NCBI GenBank assembly: GCA_027324025.1
Contig: DAHVYW010000135.1
Coordinates: forward strand, 1 to 22,218
Direction: 5' to 3'
Length of the DNA stretch: 22,218 nucleotides
Source: JAJZQD01 sp021847735
GTDB taxonomy: Bacteria > Bacillota > Thermincolia > Thermincolales > UBA2595
In this document: positions 7,482 to 15,861 of the stretch, piece after piece
How positions within the stretch are numbered: position 1 is the stretch's first letter
Layout of the letters: every line of letters starts with the position of its first letter
The notes under the pieces: generated by a model
Seen by the model: only the letters and a program-made list of their open reading frames with translations
Told to the model about the DNA's origin: nothing
The model's database searches: none
Made by a program: the position numbers and the translations under genes

Positions 7482-7505
7482 TGTCAGGGTGTCACGAAAG
7501 ACAAC
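7482..7505. repeat. Right arm of the 24-bp inverted repeat
   Basis: It begins TGTCAGGGTGTCACGAAAGA and is identical to the reverse complement of 6121-6144. The arm lies in the 120-bp gap between sipW and the first TasA-like gene, upstream of that gene's ribosome site. Identity ends abruptly at both edges of the 24 bp, as for a defined site rather than for an old duplication. Confidence 0.9.
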
Positions 7506-7540
7506 TCGTGTAAGGTCGTGCATTGCTTGCTTTCCTTCCT

Positions 7541-8137
7541 TTATACTTCTGTCCGTTCACCTCCCGTAGTGTTAGCATCGGCGGTCGTATCGCTTTTTTC
7601 GTTTTCAGCTAACAACTTCCATATCTTTTTAAATTCAAACCCTATAAGAACCAACCCCGGTATAATGACACATACAACTATACCGACAGGTTTGTGTATG
7701 AAACTGGATACATATCCGAAGTAGGGGACTCGCTGGTAGTACCTGCCCATTATCTGGTCGGGGGAAACGGTGGAAAAGTCTTGTGAGACATTAGCGTCCC
7801 CCTTGGTCACATAGGCTTTTGGTACTCCGTTAACCAGAATGGTCCCGACAACACGGTGGGTTATGATCATAGACTGCTTTTCCTTGGCACGGAAGGTGAT
7901 AATATCACCTTCTTTTACTTTCTCCCCCTTGCCCAGATCTTTAACGACTATAGCGTCACCTGTGTCAATATTTGGCTCCATCGAACCGCTTAAGACCGTT
8001 AGCATCCTATAGCCCTTCCACGTAGGGATTTGGTCCTTGGAAAGACGGGCCGAAAATCCCAATCCTGCGGCCGCCGCGATTACCAAAACCAGGACGCCGG
8101 TTACCAAATAATTGAAAAACTTCAAAAATAATTTCAC
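7541..8137 (-). CDS. sipW: Signal peptidase I, ER-type (SipW)
   Basis: Membrane serine protease that removes signal peptides from TasA-like exported proteins. 198 residues from GTG at 8137, with AAGGAGGG about ten bases upstream. An N-terminal membrane segment (about residues 9-29) is followed by SGSMEP with the catalytic Ser52, then ITHRVVG with His94 and KGDAN with Asp114. The Ser-His arrangement, instead of Ser-Lys, is the mark of the ER/archaeal type that includes Bacillus SipW. A second membrane segment (PVGIVVCVIIPGLVLIGF) lies near the C-terminus. It heads the operon for the two TasA-like proteins and two further surface proteins, which are presumably its substrates. The leader is about 310 bases long if the dyad promoter at 8456-8461 is used. 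Confidence 0.93.
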   Translation of the reverse strand: MKLFLKFFNYLVTGVLVLVIAAAAGLGFSARLSKDQIPTWKGYRMLTVLSGSMEPNIDTGDAIVVKDLGKGEKVKEGDIITFRAKEKQSMIITHRVVGTILVNGVPKAYVTKGDANVSQDFSTVSPDQIMGRYYQRVPYFGYVSSFIHKPVGIVVCVIIPGLVLIGFEFKKIWKLLAENEKSDTTADANTTGGERTEV

Positions 8138-8438
8138 TATTTTCTCCCTCCTTTGTGACTTTCGTAGCCTCTCGGAAATTCGAGATGCTTATATGTTCAA
8201 GGCTTGATGCCTTGGATCGAAAAATCTGCACTTTTATTGTCTTAATAAGATAATAAAAATTAATAATATGCATTGATTTAGGCTAAAACCGACACGGAAG
8301 GGTAACATTTTGCTTTGTTCAATATCATTTTACAGGCGGTAGTTGCGGGTTGTCCACAACTACCCGTCGTATTATTCCGACAAGGTTCCACGGCGTTTTC
8401 GGTGTGAATATCCCCATTTTTCACCCGGTAAAAATCAG
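8138..8438 (-). other. Structured leader of the sipW operon, no gene
   Basis: On the minus strand this stretch contains three clear hairpins: GGTAGTTG/CAACTACC (arms 8338-8345 and 8357-8364); CAAGGC-ATCAA-GCCTTG near 8197-8213; and TCTCG-AATTTC-CGAGA near 8171-8186, just before the sipW ribosome site. None has a T tract. They suggest post-transcriptional control. I cannot assign a known riboswitch class, and open frames here lack ribosome sites and cross the hairpins. Confidence 0.45.
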
Positions 8439-8478
8439 GCCTGCATAAATATGCTATTATACACACATTTATGCAGGC
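8439..8478 (-). promoter_or_regulatory. Dyad with TATAAT in its centre: candidate operator-promoter of the sipW operon
   Basis: GCCTGCATAAAT (8439-8450) and ATTTATGCAGGC (8467-8478) are a perfect 12-bp inverted repeat with a 16-base spacer. The spacer contains TATAAT on the minus strand (8461 to 8456), which would start transcription near 8449 towards sipW. The -35 position (GGAAGA) is poor, as in activated promoters. A regulator bound to the arms would cover the -10. The alternative is a hairpin acting as terminator. Confidence 0.4.
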
Positions 8479-8667
8479 TCTTCCGCCTTCCGGCAACAGA
8501 AACAAGCTGCATTTTACACAATAACCGGCAAATATCTACGTATAACCCATAATTTTGAAAAGGTGGGTTTTGTAGTGCATATTTCTGGATTTTAGTGATT
8601 TATTATGATAAAATTCAGCACAAAAATTTTTCCCGGTTAACTGCGCCTCGGCTCTGTTATTGTCAAT

Positions 8668-8701
8668 AAAAAATCCCGACTGAAATTCTCAATGTCGGGA
8701 T
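8668..8701 (-). terminator. Terminator of the large tubulin/MoxR/radical SAM cluster
   Basis: On the minus strand ATCCCGAC (8701-8694) pairs with GTCGGGAT (8680-8673) and is followed by TTTTT. It lies 42 bases after the stop of the 71-residue gene and closes the long minus-strand cluster. A short T run on the plus side (TGTTTTCT) may make it weakly bidirectional. Confidence 0.88.
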
Positions 8702-8742
8702 GTTTTCTATCAGTTAAAAATTCATTTGTAAACACATTAGTT

Positions 8743-8958
8743 CTAATCTTTTTCAAGGCAGGATTTACACCGCACCGGGTGTCCATGGCCATTTTTCAAA
8801 AACAAGGGACTCTGCCGGTCTTCCGAAAACAAGATACAAAAAAACTCACCTTCTGATTCAGGATCAAGGGGTCCTAAAAACCGGCATTTAAAGTCACAAA
8901 AATTTGGAATCACGTCATTAATCGAAATATGGGTATTAAGCTGAACCGGTTTGTCCAT
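8743..8958 (-). CDS. Small Cys-containing protein, last gene of the cluster
   Basis: 71 residues, ATG at 8958, with GGGAGGT about ten bases upstream. I do not recognise the family. It has five cysteines, four of them in two pairs: FCDFKC (CxxxC-type spacing) near residue 20 and RCKSC near the C-terminus, a layout that could bind zinc or an iron-sulfur cluster. HGHPVRC adds two histidines next to the second pair. The gene follows the stand-alone MoxR gene by 62 bases and precedes the cluster terminator, so it is co-transcribed. A small metal-binding accessory or substrate of the MoxR/CobW proteins is a reasonable inference but unproven. Confidence 0.7.
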   Translation of the reverse strand: MDKPVQLNTHISINDVIPNFCDFKCRFLGPLDPESEGEFFCILFSEDRQSPLFLKNGHGHPVRCKSCLEKD

Positions 8959-9020
8959 AGCTCTAATTACCTCCCTCTATTTGTTTGATGCCGGCTAAAT
9001 TTTTACTGCCGAGAACCCGT

Positions 9021-9950
9021 TTAGACCGGAACTTTTAAACCGCGAACCAGATCCTGATCGGTACAAATCTTATTCCATATTTCAACAATAATCTGTTCCG
9101 GTGATTTTTCCGAAGTCTCTATAACCCAAATTTTACTGGAAAAGGCCATTAAGGCGGCATCCAACAGCAGGCCGGAGAATTGGGAGTTGTTCATGACCGG
9201 TTTGTTTCCCGGTCCTTTCACTCCTTCCAGGACAAACAGTTTTTCCGCTATTTTTATCATGTCTATAGCTCCCCTTACCGAGGAACCCATCTTAATGTCC
9301 GGGTGAATCCTTGTTTCCCGAGCCATCCTGACAGCAAACTCCGATAGGTTGTATTTATCATTATCTGTCCTGAGTACGGCCACCTCTATTTCCTCTTTTT
9401 CGTCCTGATAGTCTATGAACAACCTGCTGAACCTGTCGCTGATAGCCCGGCTAATCCTCTCGGTCCCCACATCGTCAAACGGGTTCATCGCCCCGATAAC
9501 CCGGAAGGAATCGGCTGCAACGATCTCCCCCAGCCGAGGTATAGATATCCTCCTCTCATCCATAGACCGAATCAGTACATTCATGACGTCTTCGGGAATT
9601 CTATTGAATTCCTCAATATATAAAAATCCGCCTTCCATCATCACCTTTGTAAGGGGTCCGTAGGTGAAACAGTCGGGTTGATATCCTCTTGACATAACTT
9701 CCGCGGGGTTGAATGAACCCATAAGTTTGGTGGGAGTTAATTCCGCGGAGCCTTCAACCATTTGAAAAGGAATTGTGGCCTGTTTTGTGATTTCCTTCAA
9801 AATAGTCGATTTGCTTGTCCCCGGAGCCCCCTCCAATATGATATTCCGCCCCCCCATTAACGCGGCAAGGATGTTCCTAATCTCTCTCCTTCGGCCTACA
9901 ACGTCTTTCTGAACAATATGGTAGATCTCAATCAAATCTTCACTCTTCAT
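9021..9950 (-). CDS. MoxR-family AAA+ ATPase (stand-alone copy)
   Basis: 309 residues. Walker A GAPGTSKST is near residue 41 and the Walker B is FLYIEEFNRIPEDV, with Glu in place of the usual first Asp. Sensor 1 is FRVIGAMNPFDD and the arginine finger region is SDRFSRLF. MoxR/NorQ/CbbQ-type ATPases form hexamers that, with a vWA partner, remodel or insert metal into target enzymes. This copy lacks a vWA domain; its sequence is close to the N-terminal half of the fused protein at 13899-15815, with long identical blocks such as MVEGSAELTPTK. ATG at 9950 overlaps the stop of the CobW gene by four bases (ATGA), implying translational coupling. It may form mixed rings with the fused paralogue. Confidence 0.93.
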   Translation of the reverse strand: MKSEDLIEIYHIVQKDVVGRRREIRNILAALMGGRNIILEGAPGTSKSTILKEITKQATIPFQMVEGSAELTPTKLMGSFNPAEVMSRGYQPDCFTYGPLTKVMMEGGFLYIEEFNRIPEDVMNVLIRSMDERRISIPRLGEIVAADSFRVIGAMNPFDDVGTERISRAISDRFSRLFIDYQDEKEEIEVAVLRTDNDKYNLSEFAVRMARETRIHPDIKMGSSVRGAIDMIKIAEKLFVLEGVKGPGNKPVMNNSQFSGLLLDAALMAFSSKIWVIETSEKSPEQIIVEIWNKICTDQDLVRGLKVPV

Positions 9951-11059
9951 AAACTAATCTCCTCAGAAAGACATTGCTCAAATCCCGCAAAGAGTTCCGC
10001 ATGGTTAAGATGCCGGCCGATAAAAACGGCCTGGCTGCGCCGTTCCTCGCCCGGCCACCAACAACGACCGGCGGTAGAAGTGCTTAACATTCGTACACCC
10101 TGAAATACAAGTTCCTTTTCCATGCCGGAAACATTTATAATCCCTTTCATACGGAGGATGTCGCCTCCACGCTTTTGTAAAAGCTGCTGCATCCAATTTC
10201 TGAATTTATCAAAATCAACCGGTCGGGGGTCCTCAATAATTATTGAGCCAATTGAGGTATCATGGTCATGGGCATTCTCTTCCAAAAAAGTGGGGTCTAG
10301 CTCAAGTTTTTTCTGTAAATCAAAGGCATGAACATCAAGAATCTTATTAACGTCAACCATCGTGTGTTCTGTAGGGTAAATTTTTGCAAAGGCATTCAAT
10401 GACCGGGCAAGATGAGAGACACGATCAAGTTTTTTCCGGTCTACCAGATCCGCTTTATTCACAAGAATTATATCCGCAAAGGCAATCTGCTCCTGGGCTT
10501 CTTCACTTTCGATAAGCGTCTGTTCAATGTTGACTGCGTCGACGACGGTAACAAACGCATTCAGTTCAAAATGCCGGCGGATATCTTCGGCCATAAAAAA
10601 TGTTTGTGCCACAGGTGCGGGGTCGGCAAGCCCGGTCGTCTCGATTAGAACGGATTCAAAACTTGCCCGGGACGACAATTCTATCAGGGCCCGGATTAGG
10701 TCACCCCTCACAGTACAGCAAATACATCCGTTATTCATTTCAACAAGTTCTTCCCCGGCGCCCACCACTAATTTGTTATCAATACCCACTTCGCCGAATT
10801 CATTTACTATCACGGCAATTTTATGGCCGTGTTGAGAGTGGAGAATGTGGTTAAGCAGGGTGGTCTTCCCGCTTCCGAGATAACCGGTTAGCAGGGTGAC
10901 AGGTATTCGCTTGGGTGTCTGCCGGTACCATTTAGGCAATGCGGAACTCCTGTTCACAGCGCCTTCTCCCTTGTCGTCGGTCTGCTCCCTTAATGCATTT
11001 TCGTTTGCTTTTGGCATCTCCATCAACCTTTCGTCCTGATTTTTTGTCTTTTGCTCCAA
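9947..11059 (-). CDS. CobW/COG0523-family GTPase (P47K-like metallochaperone)
   Basis: Up to 370 residues. Walker A GYLGSGKTT is at about 59-67, the family's metal-binding GCICC motif is at 111-115 (Cys112, Cys114, Cys115), NKAD is the G4 motif, and a CobW C-terminal domain ends in RHLNHAELFAGFEQCL. COG0523 proteins are GTP-driven metal chaperones; members include CobW, the zinc chaperones ZNG1/YeiR and nitrile hydratase activators, which are often next to amidases. The metal here cannot be read from sequence; HDHD near residue 266 could also bind metal. Start uncertain: TTG at 11059, or ATG at 11023 or 11017, since AAAGG precedes the latter by a good distance and the N-terminal 45 residues are low-complexity. 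It lies between the radical SAM and MoxR genes. Confidence 0.9.
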   Translation of the reverse strand: MEQKTKNQDERLMEMPKANENALREQTDDKGEGAVNRSSALPKWYRQTPKRIPVTLLTGYLGSGKTTLLNHILHSQHGHKIAVIVNEFGEVGIDNKLVVGAGEELVEMNNGCICCTVRGDLIRALIELSSRASFESVLIETTGLADPAPVAQTFFMAEDIRRHFELNAFVTVVDAVNIEQTLIESEEAQEQIAFADIILVNKADLVDRKKLDRVSHLARSLNAFAKIYPTEHTMVDVNKILDVHAFDLQKKLELDPTFLEENAHDHDTSIGSIIIEDPRPVDFDKFRNWMQQLLQKRGGDILRMKGIINVSGMEKELVFQGVRMLSTSTAGRCWWPGEERRSQAVFIGRHLNHAELFAGFEQCLSEEISL

Positions 11060-11091
11060 CTTACCTGCGGAGTCATCCTACAGCGGGTTAT

Positions 11092-12459
11092 TTACATCGG
11101 AATAAACAGGTACTTATAGGCTTTGGGTATCAGGCGTCGGAAAACTTCAGCCTGTTTTATTAATTCGCCGGTTTCCAAAGGAGCGAGCAAGTTTTCCTGC
11201 TGGGCATACCGGGAAGTCGCTTTACGCTCCAGGTACGCGTAAAAAACCGTGATTTCCGGCGGTAAGGTCTGCAAAAAGCCGGCGGTTTCGTTGACATGCC
11301 TGTCGGCAAACTTTTTACCGCCCAGCCCCACAATAATATTAATGCTGACCTTGATATCAACATTTACCAGCCTTCGGACCGCTTCCCGGAAACCGTCCAG
11401 CTCCTGGCCAGGTTTGACAACTTGTACCAGCTCTTTACACCCGGTTTCAAGGCCCATGTTGAGGTAATGCAAGCCTTGTTCTCTCAAGTGGGCTAATTCC
11501 TCTTCACTTTTTGCCAAAATACTTTTGTACCTGGCAAAGGCCTGCGCAAAATTCCAGGGCCTGGGAGCTGTTTCGTCCGGGCGAAAGCCAAATTTATTTC
11601 TGGCATAGCGTATTTCTTCCGCCAGCTGTTCGGTTGGAACCGTAAGCGCATCCCCGTCGATAAGCACCACCTGTTCAAAGTGGTCTACTTCCTCACCAAG
11701 GTACTCGGCCGTTTGGTCAATTTGCTTTAAAACCTTTTCCAGCGGCAGTATTTCAATTTTTCTATTTTGATAAAAATCGCAGTAGGTGCAACCACCGCCG
11801 CATCCGTTTTGCACCCGGACCGGAATAGCATGATAATGATAAAGTGCCAGTTGGGGCGGCATGACCGGGATTTGACCCCCGATAATCGAATGGAGCCTTG
11901 CGGACTCCTTTAATAAACCTTCATGGTTTTTTACGGGCGGAATGGCTTCCAAAAGATCAGCGTGATCTCTTCCTGCTATATCTAATGCTTTTACCTGGTC
12001 CTTCTCCAAAATATAGACCAGTTCGTCCAGAATCCCCATACTTACGTCATAGATTTTGTCCCCTTCCTTCATAATTGTAGGATGATAGTTCAATCCGGTT
12101 TCGTTGGTAGAGTGTTCCCACCTGCCCTCTATCCATGTGCCACTTAACAGCCGGTGCATCTCAGGTTTATAGTTGTCGAAACTGATTTCCCCCCAACGGT
12201 CACCCGTATAAGAAACCATCACAACCCTTCCGTGTGAATCAAAATCAAACTTAAACATGCCGTTGGTGGCAGATTCCTGCTTCTCTTTCCCGTGGTCACG
12301 GTAAATGAGCGCTTTATGTGTCCGCCCAATATTAAAAGCAAACCCGGACCACAGGTCAAAACCGCGCCCTTTTAACGAATCTCTCGGCGGTATAGGCGAC
12401 CATTCTATCATCCAGGGGCTTTTAAAATTATGTTCTATGCGAAACCATTTATTGCTCAT
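11092..12459 (-). CDS. Radical SAM protein, paralogue 2
   Basis: 455 residues, ATG at 12459 with AAGGA seven bases upstream. The [4Fe-4S] ligands are CGGGCTYC, Cys220, Cys224 and Cys227 (CX3CX2C), followed by DFYQNRKIEILP. The SAM-binding region continues with VVLIDGDALTVPT, NMGLETGCKEL and SINIIVGLGGK, typical of the Elp3/MiaB-like branch. The first ~200 residues form an unrecognised N-terminal domain (GFDLWSGFAFNIGRTHKA, HRLLSGTWI) shared with its paralogue. The substrate is unknown. Both copies end in YKYLFIPM. Location next to CobW and MoxR-vWA suggests maturation or modification of a protein encoded in the cluster. Confidence 0.9.
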   Translation of the reverse strand: MSNKWFRIEHNFKSPWMIEWSPIPPRDSLKGRGFDLWSGFAFNIGRTHKALIYRDHGKEKQESATNGMFKFDFDSHGRVVMVSYTGDRWGEISFDNYKPEMHRLLSGTWIEGRWEHSTNETGLNYHPTIMKEGDKIYDVSMGILDELVYILEKDQVKALDIAGRDHADLLEAIPPVKNHEGLLKESARLHSIIGGQIPVMPPQLALYHYHAIPVRVQNGCGGGCTYCDFYQNRKIEILPLEKVLKQIDQTAEYLGEEVDHFEQVVLIDGDALTVPTEQLAEEIRYARNKFGFRPDETAPRPWNFAQAFARYKSILAKSEEELAHLREQGLHYLNMGLETGCKELVQVVKPGQELDGFREAVRRLVNVDIKVSINIIVGLGGKKFADRHVNETAGFLQTLPPEITVFYAYLERKATSRYAQQENLLAPLETGELIKQAEVFRRLIPKAYKYLFIPM

Positions 12460-12509
12460 AAAGTTTTCCTTCTTAAATTTTTTCGAAAAAACAGAAACTT
12501 AGCCGCTAA

Positions 12510-13877
12510 TCACATGGGGATAAACAAGTACTTGTAAACCCTCGGTAATACACACTGAAAAGCTTTCACCTGTTCTAACAGTTCGTGGTCTTCCAAAGGT
12601 ATCAGCTTTTCCTCTTGTTTTACATATCGGGAAGCAGCTTTCCGTTCCAGATACGCGTAAAAAACCGTGGTTTCCTGCGGTAATGTTTTTAAGAAATTAA
12701 CAGTTTCGTTCACGTGTCTGTCGGCAAACTTCTTACCCCCAAGCCCCACAATGATATTTATACTTACCTTGATATCAACATTTACCAGTCTTTTGACCGC
12801 TTCCCTAAAACCTTCCAGGTCCTGGCCAGGTTTGACAATCTGTGCTAACTCTTTACACCCGGTTTCGAGGCCCATATTTATAGTATACAAGCCTTGTTCC
12901 CTTAAATAGGCCAATTCCTCTGCTGATTTTCCCAAAACAGATTTGTATTTGGCAAAGGCGTGGGCAAAATTCCAGGGCGTGTAGGTCGTTTCGCTGGGTA
13001 AAAATCTGAATTTTTCTCTTGCATAGCGCAGTTCCGCGGCCAGTTGTCCGGTTGGAACCGTAAGGGCGTCTCCGTCAATGAGCACCACCTGGTCAAAGTG
13101 GTCCACCTCTTCACCGAGATACTCGGCCATTTGGTCAATTTGCTTTAAGACGCCGGCCTGTGGCAGTATCTCTATCCTTCTGTTTTCATAAAAGTCGCAA
13201 TATGTACACCCTCCACCACAACCGTTTTGCACCCGGACAGGGATAGCGTGGTAGTGGTGAAACGCCAGTTGGGGAGGCATTACCGGGATTTGACTCCCGA
13301 TTATCGCATGGAACTTTTCGGATTCCTTTAACAAACCCTGGCGGTTTTTGATGGGAAGCCTGTTCAGCGCTGTGATTTGGTTCGCCGTCTCACTCGTTTT
13401 CCCCGGGCCGGAAATCCGGGCATTTTTTAATGCATCCACCAAGCCATCCAAAGTTTCCATGACCATATCATAAACGTCATCCCCCGGCCCAACTATTTTA
13501 GGCTGGTAATTCAACCCGGATTCCAGTGCCCTGTCTTCCCATTTCCCCTGTATCCACGTCCCGCTGAGCAGCCGGTGAATCTCAGGGCGGTAGTCGTCAA
13601 AGGTTTTGGGCCCCCATTGGCTTCCGGTGTAGGCGGCGTTCACCAGCCTGCCCTTAGTGTCAAAATCGAAAACAAACATACCGGGTTGGCGAAAACCCAA
13701 ACGGGGGTTGTCCCTGACGATTGCTTTATGTGTTCTACCGATATTGAAGGAGATGGCCGACCACAGGTCATAACCCTGCCATTCATTAAGTTCTCCTTTA
13801 TTCTGCCGGGGTACCATAGGAGACAGGTCTACAGACCAATTATCTATCCAATCCTTTTCAACCGACAGCCAGTCCAT
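12510..13877 (-). CDS. Radical SAM protein, paralogue 1
   Basis: 455 residues, exactly the length of its neighbour. ATG at 13877 with AAGGAA seven bases upstream, 21 bases after the MoxR-vWA stop. Cluster cysteines are at 220, 224 and 227 (CGGGCTYCDFY). Downstream motifs (VVLIDGDALTVPT, INMGLETGCKEL, NIIVGLGGKKFADRHVNET) match paralogue 2 closely, whereas the N-terminal ~180 residues have diverged more. Both keep all three cysteines, so both should be active. Same-length tandem copies that diverge mainly in the N-terminal domain suggest two substrates or a heterodimer. Confidence 0.9.
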   Translation of the reverse strand: MDWLSVEKDWIDNWSVDLSPMVPRQNKGELNEWQGYDLWSAISFNIGRTHKAIVRDNPRLGFRQPGMFVFDFDTKGRLVNAAYTGSQWGPKTFDDYRPEIHRLLSGTWIQGKWEDRALESGLNYQPKIVGPGDDVYDMVMETLDGLVDALKNARISGPGKTSETANQITALNRLPIKNRQGLLKESEKFHAIIGSQIPVMPPQLAFHHYHAIPVRVQNGCGGGCTYCDFYENRRIEILPQAGVLKQIDQMAEYLGEEVDHFDQVVLIDGDALTVPTGQLAAELRYAREKFRFLPSETTYTPWNFAHAFAKYKSVLGKSAEELAYLREQGLYTINMGLETGCKELAQIVKPGQDLEGFREAVKRLVNVDIKVSINIIVGLGGKKFADRHVNETVNFLKTLPQETTVFYAYLERKAASRYVKQEEKLIPLEDHELLEQVKAFQCVLPRVYKYLFIPM

Positions 13878-13898
13878 AAATTATTTCCTTCCCTTCAA

Positions 13899-15815
13899 TT
13901 ACAACATCGAGTCCTTTAAACACCGGGTCAGGGCAATTGGTATATCAGCAATCTTGTTAACAAAAATACACAGCCCGTGTCCCAGCTTTGCCATCCTGCG
14001 GCACCGGTCCTCGGCGGCTCTGTTTGGTGGGAGCATGCCGATGACAGACAGCTTTGGAAACCTTTTGGCGGTCACCAACGGGTCTGTGTCTTGGTTATGT
14101 GCACCATCGGTGAGAATGATACCTATCTTTTTTTTTACGGTGGTTCTATATAGTTCATCCAAACCGCACCTTAAACCCGAAGTAATGTTGGTCATATTTC
14201 CTGAAAAGGCATCAAACATCTCATCGACCAGCTCTTTCAGGCTCTTGCGGGAATTCATAGGCTTGATAACCCTTGCGGTTTCACTAAAGGCAACGATAGC
14301 ATACTCGTCTTTTTTTAAGTTATTCACTAAACTGGTAGCTGCAATAGCAGCCATTAATATATTTTCTCCCTTCATGGAGCCACTGGTATCAAGCATAAGG
14401 GCAAAAGCCCTTTTTTCCCTCACCCGTTCCCGCACAATAAAATCTCTGTATTCAATGTCTTTTTTCCCAATAATTTTTTCAACTGTCCTGTCAATATCCA
14501 GTTCATCCAAGCCAAAATTAAACTCCATGGGTGCAAATTCACCGTAACTGGTCCTAGAGACTTTTTCCATTTTGGGGATATTCAGCACCATTTTTAAGGC
14601 AATATCTTTATACTCCTTTAAAGTATCATCATTGGAATAGGTGTAATACCGGTACTTTTGGCTAATCCGGTACCACCCCTTATTAATCGGGTCAGGCCTG
14701 AATTTTTCTATCTCGGTAACATCTCTTCCGGCTTCCCTGTCTCCTTCAGTTTTGCCCATTTGCTGCGGGGACACCGAGCTGGGGGAGGACTCACCCGTTT
14801 GTCCGGCGGAACTTTTGCCGGGGCCTTCCTTTCTAAAGCCTGCAGTGACACGGAAGGCAAATTCCCCATTACTGTCTTCTCCATTCGGAAATGATACTCC
14901 GTCGATATTTTCTATCAGATAAAGCGCAAGCACCTTGTTCCATAACTCAACAATTATCTGCTCCGGCGTTCTTTCACAAGTCTCCTTAACCCAGACTTTA
15001 CTGGAAAAAGCCATTAAGGCAGCATCTAGAAGCAGTTGGGAAATCACTGAACCTTCAAAAAGCAGCGTTTTATCCGACCGTTTTATGCCTTCCAGAAGAA
15101 ACAACTCTCCTGCTATTTTTAGCATGTCTATGGCCCCTCTTACCGAGCACCCCATCTTCACATCCGGGTGGGCTCTGGTTTCCCGGGCCACCCTGACCGC
15201 CAATTCAGCCAAGTCATGTACTTCTTCATCTGTCCTGAGTCTGACCACTTCCATTTCCTCTTTTTCATCCTGATAATCCACAAACAACCTGCTGAACCGG
15301 TCGCTGACAGCCCGGCTGATTCTTTCCGTCCCTATATCGTCAAACGGGTTCATAGCACCGATAACCCGAAATGAATCCGCCGCAATTATCTCCCCCAGCC
15401 TGGGTATGGATATTCTTCTTTCATCCATGGACCGGATCAGCACGTTCATCACGTCTTCGGGAATCCGATTAAATTCTTCAATATACAAAAACCCGCCTTC
15501 CATCATCGCCGTTGTAAGGGGTCCAAACTTGAAACAGTCGGCCTGATATCCCCTTGACATAACTTCCGCAGGGTTGAATGAGCCTATCAGCTTAGTAGGG
15601 GTCAATTCCGCGGAGCCTTCAACCATTTGGAAAGGAATTGCCGCCTGTTTTGTGATTTCCTTCAAAATAGTTGACTTGCTTGTCCCCGGCGCCCCCTCTA
15701 AAATGACATTTCGCCCCCCCATTAACGCGGCGATAATGTCCCTTATCTCCTTTTTTCGTCCTACAACGTTTTTTTGTACTTCGTAGTACATCTCTCTTAA
15801 ATCTTCACTTTTCAC
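13899..15815 (-). CDS. MoxR AAA+ ATPase fused to a C-terminal vWA domain
   Basis: 638 residues from GTG at 15815; the TTG one codon earlier is also possible, but the paralogue starts at the equivalent of the GTG, and GGGG lies nine bases upstream. Residues 1-310 are a complete MoxR ATPase (Walker A GAPGTSKST near 42, LYIEEFNRIPED, sensor 1 IGAMNPFDD). A Ser/Gly/Gln-rich linker follows (about 325-370), then a spacer domain, then a vWA domain from about 470 with MIDAS residues DTSGS, a Thr in NMTNITSG and Asp in ILTDGAHN. In NorQ/NorD, CbbQ/CbbO and CoxD/CoxE these two parts are separate proteins that activate or insert metal in a client. Fusion here proves they work together. The client is likely encoded in the same cluster. 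Confidence 0.94.
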   Translation of the reverse strand: MKSEDLREMYYEVQKNVVGRKKEIRDIIAALMGGRNVILEGAPGTSKSTILKEITKQAAIPFQMVEGSAELTPTKLIGSFNPAEVMSRGYQADCFKFGPLTTAMMEGGFLYIEEFNRIPEDVMNVLIRSMDERRISIPRLGEIIAADSFRVIGAMNPFDDIGTERISRAVSDRFSRLFVDYQDEKEEMEVVRLRTDEEVHDLAELAVRVARETRAHPDVKMGCSVRGAIDMLKIAGELFLLEGIKRSDKTLLFEGSVISQLLLDAALMAFSSKVWVKETCERTPEQIIVELWNKVLALYLIENIDGVSFPNGEDSNGEFAFRVTAGFRKEGPGKSSAGQTGESSPSSVSPQQMGKTEGDREAGRDVTEIEKFRPDPINKGWYRISQKYRYYTYSNDDTLKEYKDIALKMVLNIPKMEKVSRTSYGEFAPMEFNFGLDELDIDRTVEKIIGKKDIEYRDFIVRERVREKRAFALMLDTSGSMKGENILMAAIAATSLVNNLKKDEYAIVAFSETARVIKPMNSRKSLKELVDEMFDAFSGNMTNITSGLRCGLDELYRTTVKKKIGIILTDGAHNQDTDPLVTAKRFPKLSVIGMLPPNRAAEDRCRRMAKLGHGLCIFVNKIADIPIALTRCLKDSML

Positions 15816-15861
15816 CAAACTGTTCCCCTTTTTTCAATCTAACATAGTTCTCAATCGGGAG

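Noticed and set aside
8147..8190. Similarity of the sipW leader (GACTTTCGTAGCC on plus) to the 24-bp repeat
   Set aside because: Only a short CTTTCGT core is shared, which is within chance.
8278..8505. Small open frame upstream of sipW
   Set aside because: No ribosome site; it crosses the 12-bp dyad and the GGTAGTTG hairpin, so it is probably leader sequence.
13954..14547. 197-codon plus-strand frame opposite the vWA-coding part
   Set aside because: It is the antisense shadow of a gene with clear MIDAS motifs and has no ribosome site.
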